Assembly (NCBI GenBank): GCA_003132905.1
Contig: PKZC01000334.1
Location: forward strand, 1-9,047
From: Bryobacterales bacterium
GTDB taxonomy: Bacteria; Acidobacteriota; Terriglobia; Bryobacterales; Bryobacteraceae
Direction of reading: 5' to 3'
Length of the DNA: 9,047 nucleotides
Shown: positions 7,492-9,047 of the stretch, piece by piece
Position numbering within the stretch: position 1 is the first letter of the stretch
Layout of the letters: every line of letters begins with the position of its first letter
The notes under the pieces: model-generated
What the model was told of the DNA's origin: nothing
What the model saw: only the letters and a program-made list of their open reading frames with translations
The model's database searches: none
Translations under genes and position numbers: made by a program

Positions 7492-9047
7492 ATGCGTTAT
7501 TCAACAATTGCTCTGCTGCTTGTTTCGAGCTTCAGCGCGGCTTACAGTGCCGAGCCGAAGCTCGATTCCGCGCTGCAGGGCCTCACGTCCAACCAAGACG
7601 TTGACGTAATCGTCCAATTCAAGAACGTTCCGAGTGAAGGACAACACCAGCGCGTACTCGCTCACGGGGGTAAGTTAAAGCATAGTCTCGACATTATCCG
7701 GGCTGCTCATTATTCAGTCCCGGCCAACCAACTTCAGTCACTCTCTGAAGATCCGGACGTGACATTTATCGCGCCCGACCGTGCAGTGAAAGCCACCGCG
7801 AATGCGGTCTACACCGGCAGTCCCGACTACGGTTGGAAAACCGCCGGAGCAGATCTCGCCACCAGCGTATTCGGCCTGGATGGGAGCGGCATTGGGATCG
7901 CGCTGATCGACAGCGGCGCCAACAGTAGTAACGATTTGAAAAATGCTCAAAATCAGAGCCGGATCGTGTATCAGACCAGCCTGGTTTCTAACTCCGATGC
8001 GAACGATCACTTCGGCCATGGAACGCATGTTTCGGGTATTCTGGCAGGGAATGGGAATAACTCGAATGTCCCCAACTCCACTTACTTAGTCCGGGGCATC
8101 GCGCCCAACGCCAATCTGATCAGCATCAAGGTGTTGAACGACAGCGGCGTAGGAACGGACTCCAGTGTCATCGCCGGCATTGAGTTGGCCATTCACCTCA
8201 AGAATCAATACAACATTCGAGTAATGAACCTGTCGGCCGGCCGGCCGGTGTACAGTTCTTATCTGATGGACCCGCTGTGCATGGCGGTGCAACAAGCTTG
8301 GCAGGCTGGAATCGTGGTGGTGGTTGCGGCTGGAAACGATGGTCGGGACAACTCCCAGGGCAGCAACGGCTACGGTACCATTACTTCCCCCGGCAACAGC
8401 CCGTATGTCATCACCGTAGGAGCGATGAACACGGAGGGCACGCTTACCGCCGCCGACGATAAGATCGCCAGTTACTCGTCCAAGGGGCCCACCGCGGTCG
8501 ACCACATCGTTAAGCCGGATCTGATGGCCCCCGGCAATCGAATCGTCTCGATCAATCAGGGCGGCTCGTGGTTTGACAATACATACCCAGCAAACGAAGT
8601 AGCCAAAAGCACCTACACCGCCACCAGCGGCAAATCAAGTGGCGACTACTTTTTGCTGAGCGGCACCAGCATGGCGACGCCCATGGTAAGTGGAGCGGCG
8701 GCGTTGATGGTACAGCAGAATCCGAACCTCACGCCAGACGAGATAAAGGCGCGGTTGATGAAGACCGCCACGAAATTCGCTGCGGGCTTCAGTACGGCCA
8801 CCGATCCGGTCTCCGGGGTCACTTACACGGATGAATTCGACATCTTTACGGTAGGCGCGGGTTATCTGAACATCCCCGCCGCGCTCGCAAACTCCGATCT
8901 GCTTACAAGTTCCGCTCTTTCGCCGACCGCTCAATTCAATGCCGGCACCGGCACTGTAACTATGAGCCCGACCGCAACGAATGTGACTTGGGGGAGCAAT
9001 GTTACTTGGGGGACCAATGTGACTTGGGGGACCAATGTGACTTGGGG
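7492..9047 (+). CDS. Secreted subtilisin-like serine protease (S8), C-terminus cut by the window end
   Basis: This is an exported endopeptidase of the subtilase family; 518 codons and two bases are visible and no stop is reached. A short signal peptide (1 to about 19, with hydrophobic IALLLVSSFSAAYS) is followed by an inhibitor I9-type propeptide (about 36-98, DVDVIVQFK to TFIAPDRAV), which normally folds and then inhibits the enzyme until it is cleaved off. The catalytic domain has the full triad: Asp140 in ALIDSGAN, His176 in GHGTHVSG and Ser393 in GTSMATP. Asn282 in VAAGNDG serves the oxyanion hole. After the domain (ending about 465), four copies of a TNVTWG-type hexapeptide begin at residue 496. 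The start at 7492 is chosen because it gives a proper signal peptide; the GGAAGG just before it is closer than usual. The gene is divergent from the PilZ kinase-like gene. Likely roles are extracellular protein degradation or processing; the substrate is unknown. Confidence 0.94.
   Translation, partial: MRYSTIALLLVSSFSAAYSAEPKLDSALQGLTSNQDVDVIVQFKNVPSEGQHQRVLAHGGKLKHSLDIIRAAHYSVPANQLQSLSEDPDVTFIAPDRAVKATANAVYTGSPDYGWKTAGADLATSVFGLDGSGIGIALIDSGANSSNDLKNAQNQSRIVYQTSLVSNSDANDHFGHGTHVSGILAGNGNNSNVPNSTYLVRGIAPNANLISIKVLNDSGVGTDSSVIAGIELAIHLKNQYNIRVMNLSAGRPVYSSYLMDPLCMAVQQAWQAGIVVVVAAGNDGRDNSQGSNGYGTITSPGNSPYVITVGAMNTEGTLTAADDKIASYSSKGPTAVDHIVKPDLMAPGNRIVSINQGGSWFDNTYPANEVAKSTYTATSGKSSGDYFLLSGTSMATPMVSGAAALMVQQNPNLTPDEIKARLMKTATKFAAGFSTATDPVSGVTYTDEFDIFTVGAGYLNIPAALANSDLLTSSALSPTAQFNAGTGTVTMSPTATNVTWGSNVTWGTNVTWGTNVTW
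8977..9047 (+). repeat. In-frame 18-base tandem repeat encoding (T/S)NVTWG
   Basis: Four units start at 8977, 8995, 9013 and 9031; the fourth is cut by the window edge after 17 bases. Each encodes T/S-N-V-T-W-G. The visible part of unit 4 is identical to unit 3, while units 1 and 2 differ at the first codon and unit 2 also at GTT/GTG, which suggests recent expansion at the 3' side. The total copy number is unknown. Repeats of this kind after the catalytic domain are recalled from other subtilases of soil bacteria; their function is not known to me. Confidence 0.9.

Overview
The window is about 9 kb of bacterial chromosome with moderately high GC. The best guess for its origin is an acidobacterium (Solibacter/Bryobacter or Terriglobales-like). 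This is inferred from the many multi-PAS hybrid kinases and PilZ fusions, and from the secreted subtilase ending in repeated NVTWG units; no rRNA or other marker is present to prove it. Six genes and the start of a seventh (groEL) can be supported. The groEL reading frame runs off the left edge and the subtilase reading frame runs off the right edge.

Left part (1-1394, all minus strand). Transcribed right to left are a membrane-anchored slipin/stomatin-family SPFH protein, groES and the beginning of groEL. The gaps are only 33 and 30 bases, so the three look like one operon. No CIRCE heat-shock operator is visible ahead of groES or the slipin, and no NfeD partner lies next to the slipin.

Middle part (1502-5484, plus strand). 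Divergent from the slipin is a large hybrid sensor kinase: four membrane helices of DUF4118 type, four PAS domains, HisKA, HATPase and a receiver. Its fourth PAS domain closely resembles the heme-PAS of FixL, including the heme-ligand His and the distal Arg. After 104 bases comes a 261-residue protein made of two complete receiver domains with no output domain. Together they could form an oxygen- or redox-responsive phosphorelay.

Right part (5461-9047). Convergent to the double receiver, and overlapping it by 24 bases, is a two-helix membrane protein with a histidine-kinase-like core and a C-terminal PilZ domain. Its phosphoacceptor His is replaced by Asn, while the ATP-binding boxes and the c-di-GMP-binding PilZ motifs look intact. 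It is probably a kinase-derived c-di-GMP sensor or scaffold rather than a normal kinase. Divergent from it, across a 243-base spacer holding two overlapping inverted repeats, is a secreted subtilisin-like protease (signal peptide, I9-type propeptide, complete Asp-His-Ser triad). It enters a tandem six-residue repeat just as the window ends.

No tRNA, rRNA, CRISPR array, insertion sequence or convincing intrinsic terminator was seen. The most unusual items are the kinase-like PilZ protein lacking its His, the slipin-groES-groEL arrangement, and the FixL-like PAS linked to a double receiver.
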